A stretch of DNA of 64,000 nucleotides from an uncultured Roseibium sp. (GCF_963675985.1 NZ_OY780957.1:1697501-1761500); one strand, 5' to 3'. Shown: positions 39,032-48,660, numbered from the stretch's first letter. The notes: a model not told the origin generated them from the letters alone. A program made the numbers and translations.

Positions 39032-42000
39032 GCGGCTTCCAGATTCCGGAACTTACCCGCAAGCGTCAGGATTTGGCCTCCCAGCCGCGGGCCTCCGCCT
39101 GGGTGAGCGCCAATGCCGGTTCCGGCAAGACCTTTGTGCTGTCCCGCCGGGTGGTGCGCCTGCTGCTCGACGGCACAGATCCCTCGCGCCTGTTGTGCCT
39201 GACCTTCACCAAGGCGGCCGCTGCCGAAATGGCGACCCGTGTCTTCAGGATCCTGGGTGACTGGGTGACCATGGACAACGAGGCGCTGGCAAGCGAACTG
39301 GAAGCGGTCGAAGGCCGTAAGCCCGATGCGGAACGGATCGCGCTGGCAAGGCGCTTGTTCGCCCGCGCGCTCGAAACCCCCGGCGGGTTGAAGATCCAGA
39401 CCATTCACGGTTTCTGCGAGGCACTGCTGCACCAGTTCCCGCTGGAAGCCAATGTCGCCGGCCACTTCACCGTTCTCGACGACCGGCAGGCCGCGGAACT
39501 GATGGCGGATGCAAGGGCGTCCGTCTTCCATGAAGCCGAGACGCAGCCCGACAGTTCCTTCGGTCGGGCTCTGGCCGCCGTCATCGATCTGATGAGCGAT
39601 GCCGGGGTGGAAAAGGCCCTCGACGAACTGATCCAGAACCGGGACGCCTTCCGCCGCTGGACCGCCGATGAACGCGATCTGGAAACCGCGCTTACCCATC
39701 TCGCGGTGGATCTCGGCGTTCGTCCGGAGACGACCCTGCGCGACCTGGACCGGCGGTTCCGCGACGAAGCGCTTCTCGATGAAGGGGCATCCCGCCGTGC
39801 CGCGGAAATCCTGGGTGCGGGCAGCAAGACAGACCAGGCCAGGGCCGATCAGCTCATCCAGGCGTGGAAGCTCTCCGAGCCCGAGGCGTTCAAGGATGTC
39901 TGGCTGCCGATCTTTCTGACCGGAAAGCTCGAGCCGCGAAAGTCGCTGGCAACCAAGAAGATTGTCGAAGCCGCGCCGGACGTCGTCGAGCAGATGGAAG
40001 CCGAACAGGCACGCTTGATGGAGCTGCTTCAGGAACGCCGTCTGGCCGTCACCTTCCAGGGGACGGCGGCGCTACTCCGGCTCGCCGATGCGGTGATCGG
40101 TCACTACGAAAAGGCCAAGATCGCGCGCGGCTTTCTCGACTTCGAGGATCTGGTGGTGCGCACCGCCAAGATGCTCAAGGAAGCCGAAGCCGCCCAATGG
40201 GTGCAGTATAAGCTCGATCAGGGCCTCGACCACATTTTGGTCGACGAGGCCCAGGACACCAGCCCGCGCCAGTGGGAGGTCGTCCGGTCGCTGGCGGAGG
40301 AGTTCTTTACCGGCGAGGGCGCGCGCGGCCAGGTGCGCACCATCTTTGCCGTCGGCGACGAAAAGCAGTCGATCTATTCCTTCCAGGGCGCGGTGCCCGC
40401 CTATTTCGATGAGATGCGCCGGGAATTCGCCAAGCAGTCGGCCGCCGCGGAAAGGCTGTTTCATTCCGTCGATCTGCAGCTTTCCTTCCGCTCCACGCCG
40501 GATGTGCTCGGCGCCGTCGACCGGGTGTTCAAGGACGAGGAGGCCCATCGCGGGCTGTCGCAGGAGGTCAAGGCGCCGGTGCACGAGGCGATCCGCAAGG
40601 ATCCGGGCATCGTCGAGCTCTGGCCGCTGGAGACCGAAGAGGAAATGGCTGAGCCGGAAGACTGGGTTGTCCCGATCGACCGGGTCGGCTCCGGCAGCCC
40701 CATGCTCAAGGTCGCACGCCGGATCGCGGCGACGATCGGGGAATGGATGCGCGACGGCACGGCCGATCCGGGCGAAGTGATGATCCTGGTGCGCAAGCGC
40801 GGCCCCTTCGTGGAAGCGCTCAACCGGGAACTGAAGGAACTGGGCATACCGGCCGCCGGCAGCGACCGGCTGATCCTGACCGATCATATCGCGGTCAAGG
40901 ATCTGGCGGCGCTCGGACGGTTCCTGCTCCTGCCCGAAGACGATCTGTCGCTGGCCGCTGTCCTGAAAAGCCCGCTCATAGGTCTGAATGACGACGATCT
41001 CCTGGAAATCGCCCGGGAGACGCCGGAGAAGGTACGGGCCGGAACCCTGTGGCAGATGCTGGTGCGCAGGGCCGAAGCAAGTTCGAAATGGGACGAAGTG
41101 CGCAACAAGCTGGAGCTCTGGCGCGCGCGGGCCGATTTCATGCCGCCTTACGAGTTCTATGCCCGTCTGCTTGCCGCGGACGGTGGCCGGTTGGGCTTTC
41201 GCGCCCGGCTCGGCGTCGAGGTCGATGACGTGCTCGACGAGTTCCAGGCCCTCACCATCGCCTACGAGCAGACCGGAACGCCGGGGCTCGAAGGCTTTCT
41301 CGCCTGGATGGATGCCGCCCCGACCGAGATTAAACGCGAGTTGACCAATTCCAAAGGCATGGTCCGGATCATGACCGTCCATGGCTCAAAGGGACTGGAG
41401 GCGAAGATCGTCTTCCTGGTTGATCCGGGCGGGGCGCCGGTCAGCGCGATCCACGACCCGGCCTTCCTGCCGCGTCAACGGCACGGCAACCCGCTGCTGC
41501 CGCCGGCCCTTGTCTGGCTGCCGGTCAAGGAGGAGCGGACGTCCTGGCATGCGGAGGCGATCGACGGTCTGCGGGAGGGGCAGGAAGAGGAATACCGCCG
41601 CCTGCTTTATGTGGCGCTGACCCGGGCCGAGGATCGTCTTGTCGTCTGCGGCTGGGAACCGAAACGCGGTGCCCATGACGACTGCTGGTACAACATCGTC
41701 GCCCGCGCGCTGAGGCCGGAGGCGGACGAGATCAAAGGCGCCGGTGGCGAGACGACGGCCTGGCGCTGGCAGAAGGATAAGGCGCAAGCGCAAGCCGGAC
41801 AGGCAAAACCCGTGCGCGACGCCGAAACAGCTGCACCTGTCGAACCCGAACAGCCGGAACTGCCGGCCTGGCTGACCCAAAGGGCGCCCGCCTTCAGCCG
41901 AAAGCCCCGGCTGCAGCCCTCCCGCGTCTTCGAGGTCATGGAGGAAAAAGAGGGGATCGAACCGGTTCCCGCCGCTTCCCGTCTGGAAGCCCGCCGCCAG

Positions 42001-42546
42001 CCGACCCACTGGCCTTTGGAGAAAGGCCGGCTTGTTCACAGGCTTCTGGAAACCCTTCCAGACCTTGCGCAGGGGGAACGGGAAGCCGCAGCCGAACGGT
42101 TCATCGCCGCCGCACTTCCGGAGGAATTTGCCGGCTACGCCGAGGCACTTCTCGGCGAAGTTCACGAAATTCTGAAGGCGGAAGAATTCTCCCCGCTCTT
42201 TTCAAGCGCGGCCCGGGCCGAGGTTCCGGTGGTCGGCAATCTGATCGCGTCCGACGGCAAGGAGGTGTCCATCTCCGGCCAGATCGACCGTCTGGTCGTC
42301 GAACCGGACCGGATCCTGATCGTCGACTACAAAACCAACCTGCGACCGCCGTTGACGGTGGAAGGGATTCCACCAGAATATCTCGCCCAGCTTTGCGTGT
42401 ATCGGAAGTTGCTGTGCGGGATCTATTCGGACCGGCCGGTGGAGGCCGCACTCCTGTGGACCGTAACCCCGTCGCTCATGCAGGTACCGTCGGACCTGTT
42501 GGACGAGACGTTTTCGCGTCTGCGCAGCGACGGTTCGCCCGCTTGA
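39028..42546 (+). CDS. addA: Double-strand break repair helicase AddA
   Basis: A 1172 aa UvrD-like superfamily 1 helicase with nuclease. P-loop ANAGSGKTFVLSRR at residues 28-41 (Lys34), motif II VDEAQDTSPRQW, FAVGDEKQSIYSFQGA, later helicase motif MTVHGSKGLEAKIVFL and LYVALTRAEDRL, and the C-terminal RecB-type nuclease motif VDYKTN near residue 1100. The ATG at 39028 within the addB stop is preferred to an earlier start inside addB. It forms the AddAB complex with the preceding gene. Confidence 0.95.
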   Translation: MSGFQIPELTRKRQDLASQPRASAWVSANAGSGKTFVLSRRVVRLLLDGTDPSRLLCLTFTKAAAAEMATRVFRILGDWVTMDNEALASELEAVEGRKPDAERIALARRLFARALETPGGLKIQTIHGFCEALLHQFPLEANVAGHFTVLDDRQAAELMADARASVFHEAETQPDSSFGRALAAVIDLMSDAGVEKALDELIQNRDAFRRWTADERDLETALTHLAVDLGVRPETTLRDLDRRFRDEALLDEGASRRAAEILGAGSKTDQARADQLIQAWKLSEPEAFKDVWLPIFLTGKLEPRKSLATKKIVEAAPDVVEQMEAEQARLMELLQERRLAVTFQGTAALLRLADAVIGHYEKAKIARGFLDFEDLVVRTAKMLKEAEAAQWVQYKLDQGLDHILVDEAQDTSPRQWEVVRSLAEEFFTGEGARGQVRTIFAVGDEKQSIYSFQGAVPAYFDEMRREFAKQSAAAERLFHSVDLQLSFRSTPDVLGAVDRVFKDEEAHRGLSQEVKAPVHEAIRKDPGIVELWPLETEEEMAEPEDWVVPIDRVGSGSPMLKVARRIAATIGEWMRDGTADPGEVMILVRKRGPFVEALNRELKELGIPAAGSDRLILTDHIAVKDLAALGRFLLLPEDDLSLAAVLKSPLIGLNDDDLLEIARETPEKVRAGTLWQMLVRRAEASSKWDEVRNKLELWRARADFMPPYEFYARLLAADGGRLGFRARLGVEVDDVLDEFQALTIAYEQTGTPGLEGFLAWMDAAPTEIKRELTNSKGMVRIMTVHGSKGLEAKIVFLVDPGGAPVSAIHDPAFLPRQRHGNPLLPPALVWLPVKEERTSWHAEAIDGLREGQEEEYRRLLYVALTRAEDRLVVCGWEPKRGAHDDCWYNIVARALRPEADEIKGAGGETTAWRWQKDKAQAQAGQAKPVRDAETAAPVEPEQPELPAWLTQRAPAFSRKPRLQPSRVFEVMEEKEGIEPVPAASRLEARRQPTHWPLEKGRLVHRLLETLPDLAQGEREAAAERFIAAALPEEFAGYAEALLGEVHEILKAEEFSPLFSSAARAEVPVVGNLIASDGKEVSISGQIDRLVVEPDRILIVDYKTNLRPPLTVEGIPPEYLAQLCVYRKLLCGIYSDRPVEAALLWTVTPSLMQVPSDLLDETFSRLRSDGSPA

Positions 42547-42630
42547 CGGATCGTCCATGGCTACCTACGTTCGGCGCAACGCGTGTGTACGTTTGTCAGC
42601 GTCCGCATGACCTATCGAAAGAGGCAAGAC

Positions 42631-42951
42631 ATGGCTACCAATAAAACCACTGATGCTACGTTCGAAGCAGACGTTCTGAAGTCTTCCGAACCGGTCGTCG
42701 TCGATTTCTGGGCGGAATGGTGCGGCCCCTGTAAAATGATCGCTCCTGCCCTTGAGGAAATCTCGGAGGAAATGTCGGGCCAGGTGAAGATCACCAAGCT
42801 CAACATCGACGAGAACCAGGACATGGCCATGAAATATGGCGTCCGCTCTATCCCGATGCTGATCCTCTTCAAGGACGGCGAACCGGCCGCAAGCCAGGTC
42901 GGCGCTGCCCCGAAGGGTAAGCTCGCCGACTGGATCAAGAGCGCGCTCTGA
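42631..42951 (+). CDS. trxA: Thioredoxin 1
   Basis: A 106 aa cytoplasmic thioredoxin with active site Cys31-Gly-Pro-Cys34 in [11 protein letters not shown] and the cis-Pro in [12 protein letters not shown]. It reduces disulfides of ribonucleotide reductase and other proteins. The ATG at 42631 has AAAGAGG upstream and gives a standard length; an earlier in-frame start adds 16 unconserved residues. It follows addA by 84 bp, a common Rhizobiales order. Confidence 0.95.
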   Translation: MATNKTTDATFEADVLKSSEPVVVDFWAEWCGPCKMIAPALEEISEEMSGQVKITKLNIDENQDMAMKYGVRSIPMLILFKDGEPAASQVGAAPKGKLADWIKSAL

Positions 42952-43092
42952 TTCCATAACGGGCCGAAAAGGCCTTTGGACCTGTCGCTCCGCACCGGCG
43001 GGTGACATGATCGGCGGTTTTCAGGCGGGTATGCTTATGGCATATCCGCCCGAGCCGTTTAAACCGACCGAACGCAATCTTACGGACCACAT

Positions 43093-43746
43093 ATGAGCAA
43101 CGACAACACCACCCCTGAAGATCAAGAGCCCGAGGCCGCCGCTCAGGCTGCGGAAACCGCCGCCGGGGACGCATCTGCGGACAATGAGGCTGCTGATCCG
43201 ATCGAGGCGCTGAAGGCGGAAAACGCCGAGCTCAAGGATCGGGCCCTGCGCGTGATGGCGGAAATGGAAAACCTGCGCCGCCGCACGGAAAAGGAACTGA
43301 AGGACACCCGGCAATATTCCGTGGCGGGTTTCGCGCGAGACATACTGACGGTCTCAGACAACCTGCGCCGGGCCCTCGATGCCGTGCCGGAGGAAATGCG
43401 CCAGAATGCGGATGCCGGGCTGACGGCACTCCTGGAAGGCGTGGAAATGACCGAGCGCGAGCTTCTGAACCAGCTCGATAAGAACGGCGTCAAGAAGCTT
43501 GATCCGGCCGGGCAGAAGTTCGATCCGAACTTCCACCAGGCCATGTTCGAGGTGCCGAACACGGAAGTGCCGAACAACACGGTCGTCCAGGTCGTTCAGG
43601 CCGGCTACCAGATCGGCGACCGCGTCCTCCGGCCTGCCATGGTCGGTGTTTCCAAGGGTGGGCCGAAAGAAGCTCCAAAGGACGCTTCGGCGGCAGCGAA
43701 GGACGGCGACGAGGACGCCGGGCAGACGGTCGACAAGACCGCCTGA
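43093..43746 (+). CDS. grpE: Nucleotide exchange factor GrpE
   Basis: A 217 aa DnaK co-chaperone. An acidic low-complexity N-terminus is followed by the long dimeric helix ([26 protein letters not shown]) and the beta-domain with [21 protein letters not shown] and [19 protein letters not shown]. It promotes ADP release from DnaK in the heat-shock system. A dyad GGCGGGTATGC / GCATATCCGCC lies near 43024-43050 upstream, function unknown. dnaK, dnaJ and hrcA are not in this window. Confidence 0.95.
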   Translation: MSNDNTTPEDQEPEAAAQAAETAAGDASADNEAADPIEALKAENAELKDRALRVMAEMENLRRRTEKELKDTRQYSVAGFARDILTVSDNLRRALDAVPEEMRQNADAGLTALLEGVEMTERELLNQLDKNGVKKLDPAGQKFDPNFHQAMFEVPNTEVPNNTVVQVVQAGYQIGDRVLRPAMVGVSKGGPKEAPKDASAAAKDGDEDAGQTVDKTA

Positions 43747-43793
43747 GGCTTTCCGGAGCGGATTGGCATTAAAGCCCTATTGAATTCTATAAT

Positions 43794-43830
43794 GCCGCTT
43801 TCCCGGACGACGGGGAGGCGGCTTTTGTTT
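43794..43830 (+). terminator. Rho-independent terminator of grpE
   Basis: Stem GCCGCTTTCCCG / CGGGGAGGCGGC (with wobble pairs) followed by TTTTGTTT. Confidence 0.8.
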
Positions 43831-43840
43831 GGGGGCGGGC

Positions 43841-44449
43841 ATGTTGCTACAGGTGCTGGATTATCTTGGTGTTGGCGTCTTCGCCATCTCCGGCGCCATC
43901 GTCGCGTCGCGCAAGCAGATGGACTTCATCGCCTTTCTGTTCTTCGCCACCCTCACCGGAATTGGCGGCGGAACGCTGCGCGACCTGTTGCTGGGCGTGC
44001 CGGTTTTCTGGATTCACTCGAACGCGTATCTCCTGGTCTGCGTGGCGGTCAGCGTCGCCATGTGGTTTACCGCCCATATCGTGGAAGGTTTCGGGAAGCC
44101 GCTCAGGTGGGCGGATGCCGTCGGCATATCGGCCTATTCGGTCATGGGGGCGGCCAAGGCTCTCAGCGTTGGCGATACGGCCCTGGTGGCTGTGTCGATG
44201 GGCGTGGCGACGGCGACCTTCGGCGGCATCCTGCGCGATGTCATCGCCGGTGAGCCTTCCGCCATCATCAAGTCCGAAATCTACGTGTCTGCCGCTTTTG
44301 CCGGAGCCGGTTGCTATGTGCTTCTGGCAACGCTGGGGATCGGGGGATGGGTCGCTGCCGCAGCCGCGGCCGCATTGGCGTTCGTTCTGCGTGGCGGCGC
44401 CATTCAGTTCGGCTGGACGTTGCCTGGCTACAGCAGTCCGAAATCGTAA
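43841..44449 (+). CDS. Trimeric intracellular cation channel (TRIC/UPF0126) family protein
   Basis: A 202 aa integral membrane protein with about seven hydrophobic segments and two repeats of the family mark: GIGGGTLRDLLLGVPVFWI in the first half and ATFGGILRDVIAGEPSAII in the second. Prokaryotic TRIC homologues form trimeric potassium-permeable channels. The ATG at 43841 is preferred; a TTG four codons earlier is possible. It lies directly after the grpE terminator, so it needs its own promoter or read-through. Confidence 0.88.
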   Translation: MLLQVLDYLGVGVFAISGAIVASRKQMDFIAFLFFATLTGIGGGTLRDLLLGVPVFWIHSNAYLLVCVAVSVAMWFTAHIVEGFGKPLRWADAVGISAYSVMGAAKALSVGDTALVAVSMGVATATFGGILRDVIAGEPSAIIKSEIYVSAAFAGAGCYVLLATLGIGGWVAAAAAAALAFVLRGGAIQFGWTLPGYSSPKS

Positions 44450-44487
44450 TCGTTGGGGCGTGGCGGCTGCGGCGCGGACATGAAAAT

Positions 44488-44513
44488 GCCGGCCTCACGG
44501 CCGGCGGGTTTTT
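44488..44513 (+). terminator. Rho-independent terminator after the TRIC gene
   Basis: GCCGGCC-TCAC-GGCCGGC stem followed by GGGTTTTT. Confidence 0.85.
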
Positions 44514-44529
44514 CAAAATGTCCCCGGCC

Positions 44530-44616
44530 TTACATCGAAGCCAGAGAAGCGGTCAGCCCGATGATGGTGAGAGCCAGCATTGGCAGTCCCGACGCGTAGA
44601 CCAGCGTTCTGAGCAT
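44530..44616 (-). CDS. 28-residue hydrophobic small protein (candidate)
   Basis: A very short ORF on the minus strand: MLRTLVYASGLPMLALTI, then IGLTASLASM, then TAA. It is one hydrophobic helix with a basic N-terminus, resembling known one-span small membrane proteins. GAAAGGAACAGG lies in front of the ATG as a good ribosome site. It stands alone between a terminator and the OCD-family gene, on the same strand as the latter and downstream of it. No homologue is recognised; expression is unproven. Confidence 0.45.
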   Translation of the reverse strand: MLRTLVYASGLPMLALTIIGLTASLASM

Positions 44617-44707
44617 GGCCTGTTCCTTTCAAGCAGATACGGTAACGTCGTTTGTTCCCCCCCATTCGTGAAGTCATATGGGAAAGAGAAACCGTTTCTG
44701 ACAGGGA

Positions 44708-45628
44708 TCAGCTTCTCAAAAAAACGTGTCCGGCGACCGCGAGATCCGCCAGCCCGGAAGACCCGCCCGGATGAAAATGGGTCATCTGGCCATAAAAACG
44801 CCGCCCGGCCTTCTCGCCTTTTGCGAGCTCACGAAGGTCGGCGGCGATATCCGCATCGGCAAGCGCTCCGGCCTCGTTGCGGTCTTCGACAAAGATCCGC
44901 ACCTGGGACAGAGTGTCTTCCTCGAGGCGGGTATCGGGGTCCAGAACATCGATGTGCACACCGGGCGAAAAGGCCGCGCCAGGCAGGCCGACAGGCGGGC
45001 GGGAGGCACAGCAGATCATGTCGGCTCCCGCGACCGCACCGGCCATGTCGTCCGTCGTTCCGAAGGTAATGCGTTTCAGCTTGGGATGGGTCTGCAGCCT
45101 GTCGAGGACAGTTTCCGCGCCTGCCGTCAGGAGAACGGAACGGATGTCGCGCACCGCCGCGTAGGCGGCCAACAGGCTCGGCAGCATCGGGTCGGTTCCG
45201 ATGACCAGCAGACGGCTGGTGTCTTCGCGTGCGAGATAGCGCGTGGCCAGGGCATGCAGGGCACAGCGTCGCCAGACGGCAAGGCGTACACCGTCGAGAA
45301 GGGCGACCGGATGGCCGGTCGTGCCGGACAGGAGCAGGTAGAGGGCGGAACCCGACTGCGAGGAGCCGAGATCGGGCGCATCGTCCGACTGCGGAAGCTC
45401 GAGCGTGATCCCGCAGCCGATATAGCCTCGGTCGGTGTGGCCCTGTGCCGCGAAATTGGACCAGGCCGGGAGCGCTTTCAGGAGACCGGCGGTCTCATCC
45501 GGGCGTTCGATGGAGAAATTCGCGGCCTGCGGCACGACGATGCGGGACCGGTAGGCGCGCAAAAGGGTTTCGATCAACTCCGGATAGGCAAGGGCGCTGT
45601 CGATCTCGTTGCTGGAAATGATACGCAT
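44708..45628 (-). CDS. Ornithine cyclodeaminase/mu-crystallin family protein
   Basis: A 306 aa NAD(P)-binding protein of the OCD/mu-crystallin family: IISSNEIDSALAYPELIETL at the start, the domain with GTTGHPVALLDGVRLAVWRRCALHALATRYLA, and a Rossmann motif in LLVIGTDPMLPSLLAAYAAV, then ADMICCASRPP and GVHIDVLDPDT. Members include ornithine cyclodeaminase, alanine dehydrogenase and pyrroline-2-carboxylate reductase; the reaction here is not assignable. The usual TGxxxA cofactor motif is altered to RRCALHALA. The neighbour lapA, 13 bp upstream, probably shares its transcript. Confidence 0.8.
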   Translation of the reverse strand: MRIISSNEIDSALAYPELIETLLRAYRSRIVVPQAANFSIERPDETAGLLKALPAWSNFAAQGHTDRGYIGCGITLELPQSDDAPDLGSSQSGSALYLLLSGTTGHPVALLDGVRLAVWRRCALHALATRYLAREDTSRLLVIGTDPMLPSLLAAYAAVRDIRSVLLTAGAETVLDRLQTHPKLKRITFGTTDDMAGAVAGADMICCASRPPVGLPGAAFSPGVHIDVLDPDTRLEEDTLSQVRIFVEDRNEAGALADADIAADLRELAKGEKAGRRFYGQMTHFHPGGSSGLADLAVAGHVFLRS

Positions 45629-45641
45629 GAAGCCGGCGCAG

Positions 45642-46013
45642 TCAGGCGGCGTGCCTGCTGTCGGGGCCGGAAAGCTTCGGAGCCGAGGACGCCGCGCCGG
45701 GTGTCATGGTTTCGGTCTGTTCGCGCAGCTGATCGGCTTCCCGGTGCCATTTGGCAGCTTCGCGGCGTTTCACACGCGCTTCCTTGCGCCAGCGTCCCTG
45801 CTTGGCCCAGGCGCCGAGGCCGCCGACGATGATGCCCACGCCCAGGCTGGCGAAAATCACCCAGAAAAGGGGAATGTCCGGAATGGTGAGACGGGGATCT
45901 TGCGGATCGAAGGGATTGAGCGACAGGGAAACCGTGTGCCGGTTGGCGACAGACAGGGGAACAAGCACCACGGCAATGGCCAGAAGAATGATATTCTTGA
46001 TAAACCGGGTCAC
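45642..46013 (-). CDS. lapA: LapA family inner-membrane protein
   Basis: A 123 aa protein with two hydrophobic helices (NIILLAIAVVLVPLSVANRH and PLFWVIFASLGVGIIVGGLGAW) and a basic cytoplasmic helix rich in Arg/Lys/Glu, the layout of LapA (lipopolysaccharide assembly protein A domain). In enterobacteria LapA works with LapB to control LpxC. It follows ihfB in the same direction, as in many alphaproteobacteria, where the order rpsA-sppA-ihfB-lapA is common. Confidence 0.82.
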   Translation of the reverse strand: MTRFIKNIILLAIAVVLVPLSVANRHTVSLSLNPFDPQDPRLTIPDIPLFWVIFASLGVGIIVGGLGAWAKQGRWRKEARVKRREAAKWHREADQLREQTETMTPGAASSAPKLSGPDSRHAA

Positions 46014-46109
46014 AGGGGCCTCCTGAAGCCGTTGTCATGCAGGGACGGTATATCCGCCCCAATCTCCGCGGTTGGTAACCGGCGATACGGGTACACGCCT
46101 GTTTAGCCC

Positions 46110-46409
46110 TTAGTCGTCGCCGTGGTCCACACCGTCGTTTAGGCGTACACGCATTTCCTTCCCGGTCTTGAAGAAGGGAACGAATTTTTCGTCGACTTCC
46201 ACCTTCTGCCCGGTTCTGGGGTTGCGGCCGACCCGGGCCGGCCGGTTCTTGACGGAGAAGGCGCCGAAGCCGCGCAGCTCCACACGGTCGCCGCGCATCA
46301 GGGCCTCGGTAATCTCGTCCAGAATGGCATTGACGATGTTCTCGACATCGCGCTGGTAAAGGTGTGGATTTTGTTCCGCGATATGTTGAACCAGCTCTGA
46401 CTTTATCAT
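46110..46409 (-). CDS. ihfB: Integration host factor subunit beta
   Basis: A 99 aa DNA-bending protein of the HU/IHF family. The sequence [37 protein letters not shown] and [10 protein letters not shown] matches IhfB, including the beta-arm with the intercalating proline region. It dimerises with IhfA (not in the window) and acts in transcription, recombination and phage integration. It lies 18 bp after sppA. GAGGGGGCG precedes the ATG. Confidence 0.95.
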   Translation of the reverse strand: MIKSELVQHIAEQNPHLYQRDVENIVNAILDEITEALMRGDRVELRGFGAFSVKNRPARVGRNPRTGQKVEVDEKFVPFFKTGKEMRVRLNDGVDHGDD

Positions 46410-46427
46410 TGGCCGCGCCCCCTCGAA

Positions 46428-47414
46428 TTATGGATTTTCGTCTGCCGCCTCAGGAGCCTGCCAAACCGATACAAGACCGTCAAGCGTAAGCCCTCGCGGA
46501 ATCAGCCCTTTAGCGGCTCCAAGACTGCCGGTCAGACCTTTTGCGAAGCCTTCGCCCAGGCCCTGGCTCATGCTGCCGGCCAGCGACAGGCCGTTCTTGT
46601 CCTCGTCCACGCTCCAGTTGAGCACCGGAAGGTCCTTTGCCACGGACCGTTCCGTCTCGAGCCAGGAGACCGCCGCGTCTTCACCGCCGATGGCATCGAT
46701 CAGCTTGAGATTCAGAGCATTGTGACCGCTGTAGATTTGACCGTCGGCACGGCTGCGGGCTTCTTCCTCGCTCAGGCCGCGACGTTCCGCCACGAGCTTC
46801 ACGAACCAGTCGTAGGAGTCCATCACCAGCGTTTTCAGCATGGCGCGGGCTTCCGGCGATGTCGGCGAATAGAAGTCCGGTTCGGCCTTCAGCGGTGCGC
46901 TTTTAACCGCTTCCATCTGAACACCAACGGTTTCCATCAGCTTGGCGATGTTGCCGAACTGGAACAGGACACCGATCGAGCCGGTAATCGAGTTATAGCG
47001 GGCAATGATGTGGTCCGCCGACAGGGCGATCATATAACCGGCGGAAGCGCCAACAGTGCGGATTTCCGCGACCAAAGGCTTCTTCGCAGCCAGTTTGCGC
47101 AAGGCCTCGTAGAGCGCCTCGCCACCGGTTGTGGAGCCGCCCGGCGAGTTGATCGACAGGATCACGCCCTTGACTGCCGCCGACTTGGAGATCTTCTCGA
47201 TCAGCTTCAACTGGTCCCTGTTTTCCAGGATCACCCCATCGATGGACAAGCGTGCGATATGGGCGGAGCGCTTGCCGTTACCAGCAAATCCGGCCGCGTA
47301 GGCGATGCCGGCGATGACAACGAGCGCGACCAGGAGGACGGCGGCGCCACGCCAAAAGGTCAATTTGCGTCGCATCCGTCTGCGATCCACCAAGGCGTCT
47401 GCATCAAGGCTCAT
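46428..47414 (-). CDS. sppA: Signal peptide peptidase SppA, short form
   Basis: A 328 aa inner-membrane serine protease. A basic N-terminus and one TM helix (AAVLLVALVVIAGIAYAAGF) are followed by the S49 domain: SINSPGGSTTGGEALYEAL, then catalytic Ser in TVGASAGYMIALSADHI and NSITGSIGVLFQ; a later lysine is the general base in the family. It degrades cleaved signal peptides. It is half the size of E. coli SppA, the usual alphaproteobacterial form. It normally follows rpsA directly; here about 4.8 kb separates them. Confidence 0.92.
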   Translation of the reverse strand: MSLDADALVDRRRMRRKLTFWRGAAVLLVALVVIAGIAYAAGFAGNGKRSAHIARLSIDGVILENRDQLKLIEKISKSAAVKGVILSINSPGGSTTGGEALYEALRKLAAKKPLVAEIRTVGASAGYMIALSADHIIARYNSITGSIGVLFQFGNIAKLMETVGVQMEAVKSAPLKAEPDFYSPTSPEARAMLKTLVMDSYDWFVKLVAERRGLSEEEARSRADGQIYSGHNALNLKLIDAIGGEDAAVSWLETERSVAKDLPVLNWSVDEDKNGLSLAGSMSQGLGEGFAKGLTGSLGAAKGLIPRGLTLDGLVSVWQAPEAADENP

Positions 47415-47716
47415 GTCTGATTGATCATCCCTAACCGGATTGAATCTGGGTCTCGCTCCCTAAATAGGATCAAGGCAGCCGGAAATGCAATTATTTGCGA
47501 ATGTTTTAGCGAAAGTTCCCGCATCGGTAACGCTTGCCCGCAGTCTCGCACTTGTGCAGGCGCATGCCTAGAGCGGCATCATGCGATCTTTCGTACCACC
47601 CGCACCGGCGGCCCGGAGGGCGTCTTCACGTTTCCGTGATTACGTTAAAATGAAGCGGCAGTCTCACCGGCCATCGGGCTCGCAATCCCGATGGCCGGTG
47701 CGCGCGTTTAACGGCT
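47415..47716. other. Gene-free region between sppA and the FKBP gene
   Basis: A 302 bp stretch without a supported gene. It carries the upstream region of sppA and a strong hairpin, CACCGGCCATCGGG (47665-47678) / CCCGATGGCCGGTG (47687-47700), just after the FKBP gene on the minus strand, without a T-run. Confidence 0.6.
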
Positions 47717-48145
47717 TTAGGAGATCGCGACCAGCGAGATCGCGAAGGTCAGGTCCTTGCCGGCAAGCGGGTGGTTCGCATCGAGGATGACATCGTCTTC
47801 ACCGATCTCGGCGATCACCACCGGCAGCGTCTGGCCGTCCTGGGTCTGGACCTGCAGCTGGCGGCCGACCTCGAGCGGAATGTCCGGCGGAAACTGGTCG
47901 CGCGGCACCGGCTGGCGGGCCTGCGGCTGGACCGGTCCGTAGGCCTTGTCGGCGGGAACGTGAACGGTTTTCTCGTCGCCGACCTTCATGCCCGGAATGG
48001 CATTGTCGAGACCGGGAATGATCTGGCCGGTGCCGACAGTGAACTGCAACGGATCCCGCCCTTCGGAACTGTCGAAAACGGACCCGTCTTCCAGCGTGCC
48101 CTTGTAGTGGATGGATACGGTATCGCCCGCTTTGACTTCGGTCAT
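47717..48145 (-). CDS. FKBP-type peptidyl-prolyl isomerase (SlyD/SlpA-like)
   Basis: A 142 aa cytoplasmic prolyl isomerase: VSIHYKGTLEDGSVFDSSEGRDPLQFTVG and IPGLDNAIPGMKVGDEKTVHVPADKAYG, with an IF-like insert (PVPRDQFPPDIPLEVGRQLQV) and the ending DANHPLAGKDLTFAISL, all typical of SlyD/SlpA-type FKBPs. The His-rich metal tail of SlyD is absent. The ATG at 48145 is preferred to an upstream start since the family N-terminus begins there. A hairpin follows the stop. Confidence 0.9.
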   Translation of the reverse strand: MTEVKAGDTVSIHYKGTLEDGSVFDSSEGRDPLQFTVGTGQIIPGLDNAIPGMKVGDEKTVHVPADKAYGPVQPQARQPVPRDQFPPDIPLEVGRQLQVQTQDGQTLPVVIAEIGEDDVILDANHPLAGKDLTFAISLVAIS

Positions 48146-48441
48146 CGCGTGTCTCTCAATTCTGTCTGTGATTTTTGGGGACGGTGAGTGTGCGAGGCCG
48201 CGCGTATAGCGCAGGTTCTCTAGGCGCCCGCCAAGCGTAACGGCTATGGGCGAAATGTCAAAGGTGGGCGGAGACCGCTTTTTCTGCCGGAGCCTCGGTT
48301 TATTCACACCAGGGGCAGTGTCCCTCCTGAGCGGCTCCCCAATCGTTGGACAGTTTCCGGCTGAGGTTTCGCTTCGCCGGCAATGAGCTGGGGAGCCATA
48401 ACTTTATTTGCGGTTTGGGGCCCCCAAGTCTCTGCTGCAGG

Positions 48442-48660
48442 TCAATTGCCGGACGTCTCCGGTTCGTAAATCAAAATATCTCCCGGCTGACAATCCAGAA
48501 CCTCGCATATTCGCTCGAGGGTTTCGAAGCGGACGCCCTTGACCTTGCCGGACTTCAGGAGTGAGACATTTTGCTCTGTAATTCCAATGCGTTCGGCCAG
48601 CTCTTTCGACCGCATTTTGCGGCGGGCGAGCATGACATCGAGTTCTATAACAATCGGCAT
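48442..48660 (-). CDS. XRE/YozG-type helix-turn-helix regulator
   Basis: A 72 aa single-domain HTH protein: MPIVIELDVMLARRKMRSKEL, ERIGITEQNVSLLKSGKVKGVRFETLERICEVLDCQPGDILIY. This is the YozG-like subgroup often paired with a DUF2975 membrane protein, and such a gene lies 38 bp upstream in the same operon. The pair likely forms a small autoregulated module; the signal and targets are unknown. It may be part of a lineage-specific insertion between sppA and rpsA. Confidence 0.88.
   Translation of the reverse strand: MPIVIELDVMLARRKMRSKELAERIGITEQNVSLLKSGKVKGVRFETLERICEVLDCQPGDILIYEPETSGN

Noticed and set aside
43024..43050. CIRCE-type heat-shock operator ahead of grpE
   Set aside because: The dyad GGCGGGTATGC/GCATATCCGCC does not match the CIRCE sequence.
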